A DNA stretch of 64,000 nucleotides, taken from Euonymus europaeus. Its lineage: Eukaryota; Streptophyta; Magnoliopsida; Celastrales; Celastraceae. Location of the stretch: the NCBI GenBank assembly GCA_963580455.1, contig OY756970.1, positions 5,270,001-5,334,000 of the forward strand, in the 5' to 3' direction. The notes under the pieces are model-generated. The model was not told where the DNA came from. It searched no databases and saw only the letters and a program-made list of their open reading frames with translations. The translations under genes and the position numbers were made by a program. Numbering within the stretch: the first letter of the stretch is position 1; each line of letters begins with the position of its first letter. Positions 1 through 11,725 of this stretch are shown here, one piece after another.

Positions 1-547
1 ACTATTGAAATTATCATTAATTGAAGTTTTGACAGTGAATGTTATGACTGCATTAGGACATTGCTTTTGAGAGAGAATTGATAGATGTTGGCACCTTAAG
101 TTGAAAAAGACTTAATGGATAAACATGTGGTCGAGGCAAGTATTATCAGAAGAGGGACGATCCTGATCATAAAATATGAGCATTTTTTTTTTTAAAAAGG
201 AACTTTTAGTGAACATGAACTACGGAATCCATAAACGTTTGTACACATAAATTCTGAAGAAAAAGATAGCACAAAAGTTGGGTTTTGAGTGATTGACATT
301 TTTACCTTTTAGTGAAGGCTTTTTTAGTAATGGATCAATCCCTATCAAGAAACAGACTGGTCTAGGGATCCGCAATTGCACGCGTGTTTAGAAATGACAG
401 GGTTTTTGAGAAGTCATGCATTCTTTAATAAGACATTCATAAAAATGGCTCATTGCATACATCGTCATTGCATATTCTTTGTGTATTGTTGCAAGTTTGT
501 TCGAAAGGTACAATTTTGAAGGTGTCATTTTTCTCGAATCAGGTTTT
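1..547. other. No gene seen; probable gypsy internal DNA
   Basis: I see no coding frame that resembles a known family here. The stretch leads without a visible break into the repeats and LTR to its right, so it is probably more of the same Ty3/gypsy element. That assignment is by position only. Confidence 0.35.
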
Positions 548-720
548 GAATTACATATCCTATAAAGCCTGATCAATCCTTTGAAATTATTTCCTTGATG
601 GGAGGCTATAAACCCCGGTCAATCCTTAAAATTGTTGCCCAGACGGAAGGCTATAAACTCCGATCAATTCATTTCATCATTGCCTTGATGGGAGGCAATA
701 AACCCCGATCAATTCTTTCA
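548..720 (+). repeat. Three imperfect ~62-bp tandem repeats
   Basis: Three diverged copies start near 548, 610 and 672. Each carries a GATGGGAGGCTATAAACCCC-like core followed by GATCAATTC. They resemble in style, but not in sequence, the array at 1985-2660. Such arrays are common in the untranslated 3' part of large Tat/Ogre-type gypsy elements. Confidence 0.6.
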
Positions 721-1296
721 ATCCATATTCATGTCTTGTCACTCGTACGGATCCATTGAAGTTTTTTTAAAAAAAATAATAATAAACAAAAATAAACAAA
801 AAGAAAAAGGAGAAGACAGACGTGACCCTCACTTTCGGCGTCTTTTTGAAAGTTTTGGACCATTCTTTACATTTTTTGTCTTTTCTGGCCATATAATTTC
901 GTTTTCATCACGGAGTCAACATTTCTCTATCACCTCTACCGTGTATGATTATGATATTCAAACCATTCTCCGACGATGACGTGACCTTTCTTTAAAGATG
1001 TTGTTTGTCCGGTCACATCTTTCATTTTCTCATAAGACGACGTTTTCCCGCCATGTGTAATTCCAATTTTTTCCATTATCCCTTGACAGACTCGCGTTTC
1101 ACCTGTAATGTTCTGTCTGCTCTGGCCCAATTTTCTTTCTTTCTCATCTAAACTGCACATCTTCGTTTTTGTTCATCACTTCGTCTCTTTTCCAAACTAT
1201 CCTCACCATCACTTCGTCACCATTCTTGATTTTGTTCGGATCGTCGCACATTCATTTCCCTAACCTTTTCAGATATACCGTTTTTCGACCTTTCGA

Positions 1297-1960
1297 ATGG
1301 ACGATAGTCTATCACCCTGCTCACAAACGATTGTATCGTTTGCTAAAGCGAAAGTCTTTCCTGAGCGACAATTTGACCTTCATATTCTTAGAGATTCAAA
1401 CGCCCGCTGGGCTATGAAATACCTCCAGGATCACTCCATGTTATTTCTGATTAACCCCGATCCTGAGGGTGATTTCCCAGTGTATCCTTGTATAGTTCGT
1501 AGTTTTTACGAAACTTTAGAAATGTTACCACCGAGGGCGAGAATCGAATCACAACCGGTTTATCAGGTGGAAATACTCAGTATAAAATTTTGATTCACCA
1601 CGGCGGACATATGCGAATGTCTAAGGTATCCCCGTTCTTACGAAGTGGCTACTGGTTTCAAGGCACCGGTATCTATTTCTAAGGAGGAGATAATTGATGA
1701 CATGTGTGGAGGACAGATTGATGAGAAGGTAAATGCTACACGTCGCTCATATTTTCCATCGAAGATGTGATTGCTGGACGATGCTGTCCGACACATCCTC
1801 CATGCCTTATACTATATGTATAAGGGAGTATGGTTTGATATTGGAGAATTTTTTATGGCCACTATTCTAAAGGCACAGGGTTTTGTGGAAAACAGACCGA
1901 CAAAGGTGGAGAAATTGTATTTCCCACGACTCATTACCCGACTGATTTTGAGCAAACACA
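1297..1960 (+). pseudogene. Remnant of a plant-transposon-type ORF of a gypsy element
   Basis: An open stretch from 1297 to 1593 is followed, with frame changes and a stop near 1769, by more coding-like sequence up to about 1960. The translation has features I associate with the accessory protein of Tat/Ogre-like retrotransposons: a segment near 1730-1765 reading roughly ATRRSYFPSKM, then helical sequence with WFDIGEFFMATIL, then FPRLI. These resemble the plant transposon protein domain found beside gypsy polyproteins. No catalytic motif is visible. It lies upstream of the hairpin repeat array and the LTR, on the same strand. The family call rests on recalled similarity and is moderate; the frame breaks are read directly. 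Confidence 0.4.
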
Positions 1961-1984
1961 TTCATCCTCCCCTAAGCCAAATTT

Positions 1985-2660
1985 CCCTACTTTATCCAGT
2001 GCAATCTTATTTTTCATGTCAGCCAAGTCGGGGATGGCTACAGTGATCCTATGCAATCTTATTTTTCATGTCAGCCAAGTTGAAGATGACTACAATGATC
2101 TCGAGCAATTTTATGTTTTTAAAAATTCCAGCCAAGCCGGGGATAGCTACAGTGATCACGTGCAATTTACTGTTAAAAAAAAAGAGAAAATAGAAAATTC
2201 TTCAAAATTTTAGCCAAGCCGGGGATGGCTACAATGATCCCGTGCAATCTTATTTAAATTTCAGCCAAGCCGGGAAGTGGCTACAGTGATCCCGTGCAAT
2301 TTTACATTTCAAATTTCAGCCAAGCCGGAGATGGCTTCAGTGATCCCGTGCAATCTTATTTTTCATGTCAGCCAAGCCGAGAATGGCCCTAGTGATCCCG
2401 AGCATTTTTCAAAAAAAAAAAATTCTTCAAAATTCCAGCCATGCCAGGGATGGCTACAGTGATCCCGAGCAATTTTACATTTCAAATTTCAGCGAAGCCG
2501 GAGATGGCTACAGTGATTCCGTGCAATCTTATTTTTCATGTCAGCAAAGCCGGGAATGGCCCTAGTGATCCCGAGCATTTTTCAAAAAATAAAATAAAAT
2601 CATTTCCAATGATCAGCCAAGCCGGGGATGGCTACAGTGATCCCGTGCATTTTCATTACT
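1985..2660 (+). repeat. Array of ~11 hairpin-forming repeats
   Basis: About eleven diverged copies of a unit built on AGCCAAGCCGGGGATGGCT then ACAGTGATCCCGTGCAAT recur, with spacing that varies from about 45 to 90 bp because A-rich spacers differ. The core can fold on itself, since AGCCA pairs with TGGCT. The array ends about 70 bp before the polypurine tract and LTR. It gives several short overlapping open frames that I take as accidental. Confidence 0.8.
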
Positions 2661-2725
2661 CGTCTCGAGAGGTACAAAATCAGCTTACTACTCCTTTGTG
2701 CATTATTTACGATGTAAAGTCACAC

Positions 2726-2738
2726 AAAGGGGGGCAGC
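2726..2738 (+). promoter_or_regulatory. Polypurine tract of a gypsy element
   Basis: The purine-rich AAAGGGGGGCAGC lies directly before TGTAGTACCCGG, the start of an LTR. This is where plus-strand DNA synthesis is primed in LTR retrotransposons, and it fixes the LTR start and the element's plus orientation. Confidence 0.6.
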
Positions 2739-5163
2739 TGTAGTACCCGGTTTTTGTCCGAGAAATTTTTGGTTTTAAGAAAAATAATATAATAAATGAA
2801 ACAAAAATATCAAAAATGGATAAATAAATAGAATAATAAATAAATAGAAATGATATCCCCAAACCAAGACCAAGTTTAATAAACCTATCAAAAGGCCATT
2901 ATCCAATTTAACCCAACTAATTCATTACCCAGCAACCATACCCATTGCCCTAGTTAAGCCCAAATATCTACCGATCTAAACCCAAAACTCACCAAAACCC
3001 ATTACCAATCCGGCCCATTGCTTAACCCATCATCCAAAACTCACCAAAACCCATTACCCAGCCGGCCCATCACCCTAAACTAATCCTAACCCAGTTAATT
3101 CAACCCTAAAATCAAAGAAGGAAAAAGCTTTTGATGGTGTGAAGGGGAGGCGCCGGCTATGGGGGAAAAGGAAGGAGAGAGGCAGAAAAGTTAGAGAAGA
3201 CTGGGTGAGAAAAGATGGTGGCCGGCCAAGACAAGAGAGGGTGGGTGAAAAGCAAAGGTAGTGGAGATAGTGGTTGAAGATGAGTTGGAAGGCAGAAGAA
3301 TGGGCTGGTTTAGGCTATAAAGAGAGGAAACAGAGAGGAAAAGGGGAGAGATTGGGCGATTGGAGAGGAGTTTTCGAGTGATCTTGAGGAAGGAATCAGT
3401 AGAGATTGGGGCGATCAGATCATCTTCTAGCTATCAGAATTCCTTGTCACCAAAATCCATCTTCATCATAGCTCAATTCCTCACTTTTCCAGCCATCACT
3501 TGAACCACAACATCACCATCACAGCTTCTCCAATTCCACCACCACAGATTATACAATTTCCTTATTATCATCATTATCATTACCACCCGAGAAAACACCT
3601 TCTCCCTTACTCCCATCCATCACAGTGTATAAAACTCTCATCTCCGTCCTTCAATCCTCTCTCACAGTAATTTGAACAACCGATTATGTTTCATCTAAGC
3701 AACACCTTGCTCGGAATCCTCAACTTCGTGACCTTCGCACTCTCGGTTCCGATCATATAGTCCGGAGTTTGGTTGAAACACGGAGGAGATTTTTGTGAGC
3801 AAATCCTAGATATGCCTATGATTGTGCTTGGTGTCTTCATTATGGTGGTCCCATCGCTGATCTTGTCAGCGGTTAATGCAAGAACTTTTGTCTCTCATGG
3901 ATCTATCTTCTGGTTATGTTTTTGCTCATTATTATGCTCTTCTGCATCACCATTTTTGCTTTCATTGTAAATCACATTCTGGTATGTGGAAGGTTCCTAG
4001 GGAGCTGTGGGTAGAGACAGAGATGAGGATGATGGCCACCAACTTTATCTTCAACTTTACTTTTGGTTGCATCCAGAAGGCAACATACACGTCGGCCCCC
4101 CCAAATTCTCCTTGGCAAAGCCTTGAAGGGAAGGAAAAAGAAGAGATGGGCCGAAAGAATTGGGTTTGTTTATGTCATGCCATTATATTGGGCCATTTGG
4201 GATTTTAGAAGCTTGGGTATGAGATTGTTTAGTTTAAAGATTAGCCCAAAATTACTTGGTTTAGGGATTGGGCCATAATTAAAAGATTAAAGAATGGGTC
4301 GGGCATTAGAAATAAGATTAGGGCTTTGTTTGTTTTAATATGGATTTTTGTACATTATCCTTTGGGGTTTTTGATTTGGGTTTGTAAATATGGTTTGGGC
4401 TCAAGGTCATGTAAATCGTAAAAACAAAAATAATAAAAATTGCATACATGATTTAGGATGCTAGAAACATGTAGACACTTAGACTTCGTGTATATATTAA
4501 ATGAGTGTTTATATTGCATGCTTAGGATTTAATTCCGAAATTATTTTAATGTGTACAATTAAGAGTTTTCAAAAATTGCGTAGTTGATAGGATTTATAGG
4601 CTCGACTCGCCAAACATCTAATCACGTTCGAGAATTTCAAAGTATTGATTTCTCAAAACATTCTTCGCAAAAAATGGGGATTTAAACTCTTTCAAATAGA
4701 CGTTAGAAAATTTCAAAGTATTGATTTCTCGAAACGTTATAATTTTAGGGAATAAATTTCATCTAAAAAAGAAATTTAAAAATAAGTGAATAAATGGCGA
4801 AAATTTAAATTATTTAGATACCGTATTTTAAAACTGATTAGAGGAGGACTTGAAAGTATTCAGCTCTGTCTCAAAGGTTTTATTTATATTATCACTTGAA
4901 TAAATTGGGTTTGTCATTTATTCAAAATTAATAGAGTTCTTCCACCTATTTAACAATAAATGATTTTTCGGGCATATGAAAATTTCATTAAAACAAATTA
5001 GGACATACAAGAACATTTTTTAGAAAAAGCATGAATAATCAAAAAGGCAACCGATTAGGGAGTTGTGGGGTGCCTAACACCTTCCCCACACTCAATAGAT
5101 CCCCGTACCCATTTTCTCTAGTTCGCAGACATAACATTTTAGTGTCTAATTGCACTATAATCA
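2739..5163 (+). mobile_element. Long LTR (~2.4 kb) of a Tat/Ogre-like Ty3/gypsy element
   Basis: The left edge is TGTAGTACCCGG after a polypurine tract. Near the right edge (5070-5095) is GGGTGCCTAACACCTTCC, a phrase I recall from the 3' end of many Tat/Ogre-type LTRs. I place the end at ATAATCA (5163) because ATTGGTGGCAGCTC, a possible primer binding site, follows at once. The length is large but normal for Ogre-like elements. It contains a TATA box, a pyrimidine-rich leader (3450-3680), and an internal duplication around AATTTCAAAGTATTGATTTC (about 4633 and 4706). No gene is present in this 2.4 kb. The right edge is the less certain of the two. Confidence 0.55.
3316..3322 (+). promoter_or_regulatory. 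Likely TATA box of the gypsy LTR
   Basis: TATAAAG lies about 580 bp into the LTR and is followed by a purine-rich and then a C-rich leader, as expected for the start of the genomic transcript. It is a motif match only. Confidence 0.4.
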
Positions 5164-5240
5164 ATTGGTGGCAGCTCTCACATTTTCTTATGCACTTTTC
5201 AATAGCGCCGGTCCGCTTCGTGACCCTGGTTGCGACACAT
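5164..5240 (+). other. Possible primer binding site and start of a gypsy 5' leader
   Basis: The sequence after the LTR starts ATTGGTGGCAGCTC and continues with a GC-rich phrase, GCGCCGGTCCGCTTCG, typical of the leader just inside a 5' LTR. Internal-type sequence is therefore present on both sides of this LTR. The tRNA that would match was not worked out. Confidence 0.35.
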
Positions 5241-5639
5241 TCCATGGAAGAAATAGAAAAACAAATCCATATAGAACAAAAACATTAGAAGCAAGTTGGA
5301 TCTTACCTGCAAATATGAAGATGAAGGGGTTGTAGGAGGAGTCACAGTAGAAATATCACAAATTTTCTTTTAATTTGGGAATTTTTTGCAAAAGAGGCAG
5401 GGCTCTCCATGTTTTCTATTTATCTTCTATAATATATTTTCTATTTTTCATTAAATGGGGTTCCCTTTTCTAAAAATTGAAAACAAAAGGGTAAACCAAA
5501 CACCTTTTCTACTTTTTTAGAAAAGAAAAATAGAAAACACAGTTTGCAAAAAAAACCTTTCAGCTAAATTGATGGACAATCTAAACCTCTACAATTAATC
5601 CGTTCTAATCCATGTGATTTAAAATTCGTAAAAAGTAGA
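5241..5639. other. No feature recognised
   Basis: This is AT-rich DNA between the gypsy LTR/leader and the copia remnant. It has an A/T-rich inverted segment around 5450-5540 but no gene. Confidence 0.5.
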
Positions 5640-7107
5640 GGTGGATAGAAATACTTCATCAGCTTTGTAGGTAACTATACTCGACTCTGCTACATCTACT
5701 TATTAAGTACCAAAGATGAAGCTATGAGAATGTTTATCAAGTATAAAAATGAGGTTGAAACCAACTTTATAAAATGATAAAAATATGTAGATCCGATAGA
5801 GGAGGCAAATAAACTTCTTCTAATTTTGACGAGGTGGGTTCCAGTTTGGGAATAATACATCAAACAACTACACTTTATACTCCTCAATAAAATGGAATTG
5901 CTAAAATAAAAAAATAGAACCATAAAAGAGATAATTAATGTCATGCTCAAAATTTTTGGATTACCTAAAAACTTGGAAGAGGAAGCAATCTTTACTGCTA
6001 ATTATATTCTGAATTGATTACCCCACAAGAAAATAAATAAGATATCATATGAGTTATGGCATGGAAGACCTCCCTCCTATAAATGCTTAAAAGTTTGGGG
6101 GTGCCTTGCAAAGGTATCAATTTCTCCTCCAAAATAGATTAAGCTTGGTCAAAAACCATTGATTGTATTTTCATTAGTTATGCTCAAAATAGTAGCACAT
6201 TCAAATTTTTGGAACACAAATATGAGATTGATGACATCCACAAAAATGTTATGGAATCAAAAGACTTTGAATTCTTTGAGGATATATATATATATACACT
6301 TGTAAAAAAAAATCATAGTTAAATTTCATAAAAAATATCAAGAGAATCAACTTCACTAAACGAGTTGGATGAAGCAAATGAAGTTGAACCTAGAAGAGGT
6401 AGTAGACTAAAGTTGCTAAATATTTTGGTTTTGAATTTCTGACGTATATACCAGAAGGTGAACCTCAAATGTACATAGAGGTAATGTCTATTCCTAAAGC
6501 TTCCCTATGGAAAGAAGTAGTAGACATTGAGATCGAATCAATCCTAACTAACCATACTTGAGAGTTGGTTAATCTTCCACCAAGAAGTAAACAAATTGGA
6601 TCTATGTGGGTCTTTTCTAGAAAGCTAAAGGCTTATGGTTTCATAGATAAGTATAAAGGAAAGTTTGATTGTAAAAGGGTTTAGACAATGAGAAGGTCTA
6701 GGCTACTTTAATATTTATTCACCTATAATACGAATTACATCTATAAGAATGCTAATTGCTATAGTTTTATGATACAATTTGCATATACATCAAATGGATT
6801 TAAAAACTATATTCTTGAATGATAATTGTAGCGCAGAGATTTATATGGGACAATAATAAGGATTTAAGGTCAAAGGATAAGAGAACAAACTTTGTAGACA
6901 AGTCAAATCATTGTATGGTCTTAAACAAACTCCTAAACAATGGCACGAAAAATTTGACCAAGTGATGATTCGCAATGAATTTTGAATTAATGAATTTGAT
7001 ACATGCGTGTATTCAAAGACTATCTTAGGTTACTGTGTACTCGTATGTCTGAATGTCAATGATATGCTAATTCTTGGAAATAACCTTGAAGTTATTAAGT
7101 AAACTAA
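5640..7107 (+). pseudogene. Decayed Ty1/copia integrase and reverse transcriptase (left part)
   Basis: Read across frames, the translation follows a copia polyprotein in order. The integrase core comes first (around 5640-5950, with a degenerate form of the NGIAERKNRT region). Its C-terminal part, NKISYELWHGRPPSYKCLKVW, is at about 6030-6105. A linker follows, then RT from about 6490: SLWKEVVDIEIESIL, a K-G-FIDKYK segment, and a mutated YVDD region reading VNDMLILG near 7055-7078. There are many stops and frameshifts. The reading stops at 7107 where a Harbinger element is inserted and resumes at 11740. No LTR was found, so this is a fragment. It was most likely Tork/TAR-like. Confidence 0.75.
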
Positions 7108-7351
7108 GGTGTCGTTTGGTTATGAGATTTGGGGTGGAATAGAGTGGGAATAAGGAATGGGGAATTCCATTCATTTGTTTGGTGCACCAAAAATTGGGTG
7201 AATGGAATACCTGATTCCATTCCTCCTTCTCTCTCTCATGCAATTCTGATTCCCATAAAAAAACATGGCTTTATCTCATTCCATGTGGAATGAAGGATGA
7301 AATGTCTAATGTGCCCTTATGTAAATGGCATTCAGACCGTCCGATTGCATC

Positions 7352-7808
7352 TCTATCCCACCGTTCGATCAAACTCATATGACGTTCCACAACACCAAAT
7401 CGCAAGCAGAGCTGCACACGGCCTGAACCCTAGGCAAGGCATCCAGAGTGAAATCGCGACCAAGGCGCCTCTTTCTAAGGTACATACCTGGATTTCTCTT
7501 GTTGAAGGCGATTTCAGTACTGGTTTTAAGATGATTTCTCCTCAAGTCGATTTATTCTTTGGTTTTATTTTGATTTGGTATCTATCCCACCGTTCGATCA
7601 AACCTATCACGTTCCGCAACACCAAATCGAGAGCAGAGCTGCACAAGGCGAGAACCCTAGGCAAAGCATCCAGACTGAAATCGCAACCAAGGCGCCTCCT
7701 TCCTAGGTACATACCTTGATTTCTCTGGGTTTAGGCGATTTCGTTTCTGGTTTTAAGCTCATATCTTCATAAGTCGATTTATTCTGTGGTTTGATGTTGA
7801 TTTGTTAT
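7352..7808 (+). repeat. Direct duplication (~229 bp) in the Harbinger 5' region
   Basis: Unit 1 (7352-7580) and unit 2 (7581-7808) both start TCTATCCCACCGTTCGATCA. They share GCAGAGCTGCACA, ACCCTAGGCA and a GGTACATACCT segment that could be a splice donor of a leader exon. They differ at scattered positions and by small indels, so the duplication is not very recent. Confidence 0.85.
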
Positions 7809-8372
7809 GTGGTTTGTTGATCACTCGTGTCTTGCTAACGATTACACAGTCTAGTGTCAATCGGTTAACCCCTTCATTCATGAATTTTCTTTCAGCTTTG
7901 ATTATTAGATATTTGCTCTGTTGTGAATTAAATCAACAGAAGATTGCTGAACCTTTTTTATGAATGTTGTTTTATGAGCATTGTTACTCTGTATAATATG
8001 GGTTACGAGGCTGCAATTTTCTTGTCCAGTAATTTTTGATATGGAATGGGGCATAAACTATTTTGACACCATGAAAGCTTTAACCGGATGGTTTTTTGTT
8101 ATCAAGAGAACTGTTTGATAACATGTTCTTGTGGAATATGGTTAACTTAGGTTGCTCTGTATTTGTGTTTGTACTTGAATTCTACATCAGCTCTATATGC
8201 AGTTGCATATCATATCATATAGGTAAAGAATGTCTGACTATAAATGGTAGTGACTGAAAAATATATTGTTTTGTTAACTATGGGTGTCAGTTTTTCAGTT
8301 GCAATTACATCTCAATTTCATGTAAGTTTTTCATATGTTTATATGTGTTATGTATTTTACTTGTATGCAGTT

Positions 8373-9776
8373 ATGGCTAGATTGAGTTTGAGCAACAAAC
8401 ATGTTTCTAGACAAAAGAAGTTGAGAGTGATGAAGCATATGATTTCATTAATAATGAGACTTATTAACTACTTTTTCGTTCTCAGTAGTTATGCTGGAAG
8501 CCGGTTCGTAATTGAGAGGCCTAGACCTTTTGTTGTCAATCAAATGGCTAAAATGTTGAAAGTTAGGGAATGGGTGTATTATAGTGATAAAACCTTTGTG
8601 GATGAGATTCGAATGAATCGATTAGCTTTTGGGAATCTTTGTTCCATGTTAGAAACATTAGGAGGGTTGAAACATACGAATAATATGTTAATTGATGAAC
8701 AAGTGGCAATGTTCCTCCACATCATTGCACATCATGTTAAAAATCGAGTCGTCAAAGTTGATTTTAAGAGTTCGGGAGAGACTATAAGTAGGCATTTCAA
8801 CAATGTCTTAAAAGCTGTGAATCGTTTGCATGGGGAGCTACTCAAGAAGCCCAAGCCAATTCCTGAAAACTCAACTGACGCTAGGTGGAAATGGTTTAAG
8901 GTATAGGTATTCTAGCTATTACACATTATAGTATTTGTTATATTTTTAATGGTTCTAGAATGATTCACCATTGGTTTTCCATGATTTTATTAGAAATGCC
9001 TTGGAGCAGTAGATGGAACACATATCGGAGTTAGGGTGCCTGTAGAGGATAAACCTAGATATCGAAATCGAAAGGGTGACATATCAACCAATGTCATGAT
9101 TGCATGTGCTCAAGATTTGGAAGTTATTTGTGTCTTTCCCGGTTGGGAGGGTTCTGCCGCGGATGGGAGAATATTGCGTGATGCCATTAGTAGGCCCAAT
9201 GGATTCAAAGTCCCAAATGGTGAGGCACATAGGATTCATACAATCCAATTTGAATTGGATATGTCAAATTTCAGATTTAAAATTGACTAAACTTTGTCTC
9301 ATTTTTTAGGTTTTTACTATCTTGTTGACGCTGGATATGCAAATAGTGAGGGGTTTTTGGCACCATTTAGAGGTCAAAGATATCATTTAAATGATTGGAG
9401 GCAAGGACATCAACCGCAAACTCCTCGGGAATATTTTAATTACAAACACTCATCTGCCCGTAACGTTGTGGAACGATATATTGGTTTGTTAAAGTCACGT
9501 TGGGCAATTCTTAGGAGTCCTTCATTCTATCCAATCAAAACTCACAACCGTATTATTATTGCATGTTGTCTCTTGCACAACTTTATTCGGAGACAAATGA
9601 GTGAGGATCCTATGGAGAATGATATTATAGAAGATGGAAACATAGATGATGGAGGAGATGGTGATCAGGATGATGATCTCATACAATCAATAGAGATTAG
9701 TGACGCTTGGACAATTTGGAGAGAACAACTAGCAAATGAGATGTTCACCACTTGGAATGCCTCAAGAAATCAATAA
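8373..9776 (+). CDS. PIF/Harbinger DDE transposase (HARBI1/ALP1-like), three exons
   Basis: This is a nuclease that would cut the element out at its inverted repeats and insert it at TWA targets. I read exons 8373-8900, 8994-9219 and 9310-9776, with GT-AG introns of 93 and 90 bp, giving 406 residues with phase kept. The start ATG follows TTGTATGCAG, a likely acceptor of a leader intron; an upstream in-frame ATG at 8244 would add 43 residues. Residues about 120-150 hold a helix-turn-helix-like segment ending VDFKSSGETISRHF. The catalytic acids are all present: D183 in GAVDGTHI, D258 in YYLVDAGY and E306 in NVVERYIGLLKSRW. The length is normal for plant members. The acidic C-terminus (DDGGDGDQDDD) is also usual. 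The Myb-like partner gene follows 368 bp downstream. I see no inactivating change. Confidence 0.9.
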
Positions 9777-10143
9777 TGTGTTTCCATTTTAATTCTTATC
9801 AAAAACTTGTGAGAAACATTGAATTTTTATCATTTATGTTCCTTGTCTCTTGTATTCATATTGGAGCACAATGCATTCTATTGAAGTCATGCTGGCAGTT
9901 CTGCCAATGTATTTGTTATTTTTTTCTTGTGATATATTACTGCCAGTTTTCCCATAAATATGCCAGGGTCACTGCTATTTTTTCTTGTGATAAATTGTTG
10001 CCAGTTTTGCCATATATATGCCAAGGTCACTGCCATTTTGTATTTGTGTTGTAATGCTGCCAGTTCTGGGTTTTTTTTTGGGTTATTGAACATTGCAAGA
10101 ATCTGGTTATACATATGCCTCTCTTTTTTTTTTGTTAGAAGTA

Positions 10144-11240
10144 ATGGCAGGTAAGAATAAGCATAAGCGGACTTTAGAGCAGGATCAAGCACTTGTGGAT
10201 GCATTGGTCGATCTACATAACAAGGGAACACATAATGCCGACAATGGGTTTCGATCTGGCTACCTCAAGATTATTGAAGATGCTCTCAAAGTCAAGTTAC
10301 CCATAGCAGAACTCATAATCAAGCCTCATATAATGAGCAGATTGAAGACCATGAAATCATATTTCACTATTGTCCATGACATGATTTATGGGACAAACAC
10401 TAGTGGGTTTGGATGGGATTCTGAGAACCAGATTGTGACAGCTGAACCTTCGGTTTGGGAGGCATACTTGGAGGTAAATTTGATTGTTCTAATGTTGCCT
10501 ATTATTTTGTGGACTAGGTTGGATTATCTGGTTTAATCATTTTGTAAAGCTGCCTATATTGTGGATAATACTGGAAAATTGCATATTAAAGGATGAGTTT
10601 GTATATAATTCGGATGAGTTTGTATATAGCTTTGATGACTTTGTTGTTGCCTGCTGCAAACTGTTGGCACACATTTTATTTGTTTCAAAATTACAAAGTG
10701 TTGCCTACTGCAAATACAGTTCTGCCAATGTATTTGTTATACTGTCTTGTTAATTTGATGCAGTCTCATCCGAAAGCCAAGCCATTTAGAAACAAGAGGC
10801 TGCCACATTTTGAGTCATTACAACTAATTTTTGGTAAAGATCGAGCAAGAGGAAACAATGCTATTATGCCAGATGACACTTCAAATGGCAATGATGATGA
10901 TGATCAATTGGAAGACGATGATGTATACACCCCAATAATGGATGAAACATTTGCAGAGCAAACCGATGCATCATTTTCATATGGACAAGCATCCGTGGGC
11001 AGGGACAATGTTGCTGGAAATTCTGGATCCAACAAGACGAGGAAGAGACGTCGCACACAAGGCATGGAGGATGCTATTCGTGATGCAGCTACAAGCCTTG
11101 GTGAACATCTTGAAAATGCTTGCAAAGAATTGAACAAAGCGGAAGTCCATTTGATGACTCAGCGGGACTCATTTTTTAATGAGTTAATGACACTCGGATT
11201 GGATGCCCGTCAAATCTTTGCAGTTGGTCCTAAGCTTTGA
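10144..11240 (+). CDS. Harbinger-encoded Myb/SANT-like protein, two exons
   Basis: This is the second protein of plant Harbinger elements. In characterised PIF/Pong elements the Myb-like protein binds DNA and the transposase and brings it to the nucleus or target. Exons 10144-10473 and 10764-11240 join in phase (donor GAG|GTAAAT, acceptor GATGCAG) to give 268 residues. Residues 10-110 form a Myb_DNA-bind_3-type domain with WEAYLE at the exon end, then SHPKAKPFRNKRLPHFESL, a phrase typical of this family. An acidic stretch (NDDDDQLEDDD) follows, then a basic KTRKRRR that may be a nuclear signal, and a helical C-terminus. The start ATG lies just after a T-rich run ending GTTAG, so a leader intron is likely. 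No stop or frameshift was seen. Confidence 0.85.
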
Positions 11241-11599
11241 GCTGATGAAGCAGCACTAGCAATGTATTTTGCAGTGCCTATTGAGCACAGAGCTGCTTTT
11301 GTGCTTGACCATTTGAGTCGGCTATAAATTAGTTATCAAATAGCATGACTTTAATGGTGGTTTATCTATTATTTTGATAACATGTAGATGTAGTATTTTG
11401 GATTATCTTCAAATGGATTATATTAGCATAACTAGTATTTTAATATGAATATTAATTAATATATTGGTATTTTATATTTGTTTTAATTTGTTAGTATATG
11501 TAATTTTATTAAATTATTTTAATTTGTTAGTTGTATATAATTACATATGGTAAAATGCAATTTGTTGATTATAAATAATTACAAAGGACATAAGGGACA

Positions 11600-11725
11600 A
11601 AACACATATTTCATTCCCATTCTCATTCTCAGTTTTTATACAAACCAAACATAAGAATCAAAATCTAATTCTCATTCTCACTCTCATTCTCACTCTCATT
11701 TTCATTCCCACTCAACCATTCTCAA
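11600..11725 (+). repeat. Subterminal CATTCTC repeats of the Harbinger element
   Basis: Short T/C-rich repeats (CATTCTCATTCTCACT and variants) crowd the right 130 bp. GAGTGGGAATAAGGAATGGG and similar sequence near the left end is their inverted counterpart. Subterminal repeats of this sort can be binding sites for the element's own proteins; that role is inferred. Confidence 0.6.

Noticed and set aside
2016..2743. Overlapping frames with repeated PGMATVIP/AKPEMATVIPCN peptides, suggesting a repeat protein
   Set aside because: They arise from the DNA hairpin repeat array, change frame between units and have no consistent start; likely untranslated retroelement DNA.
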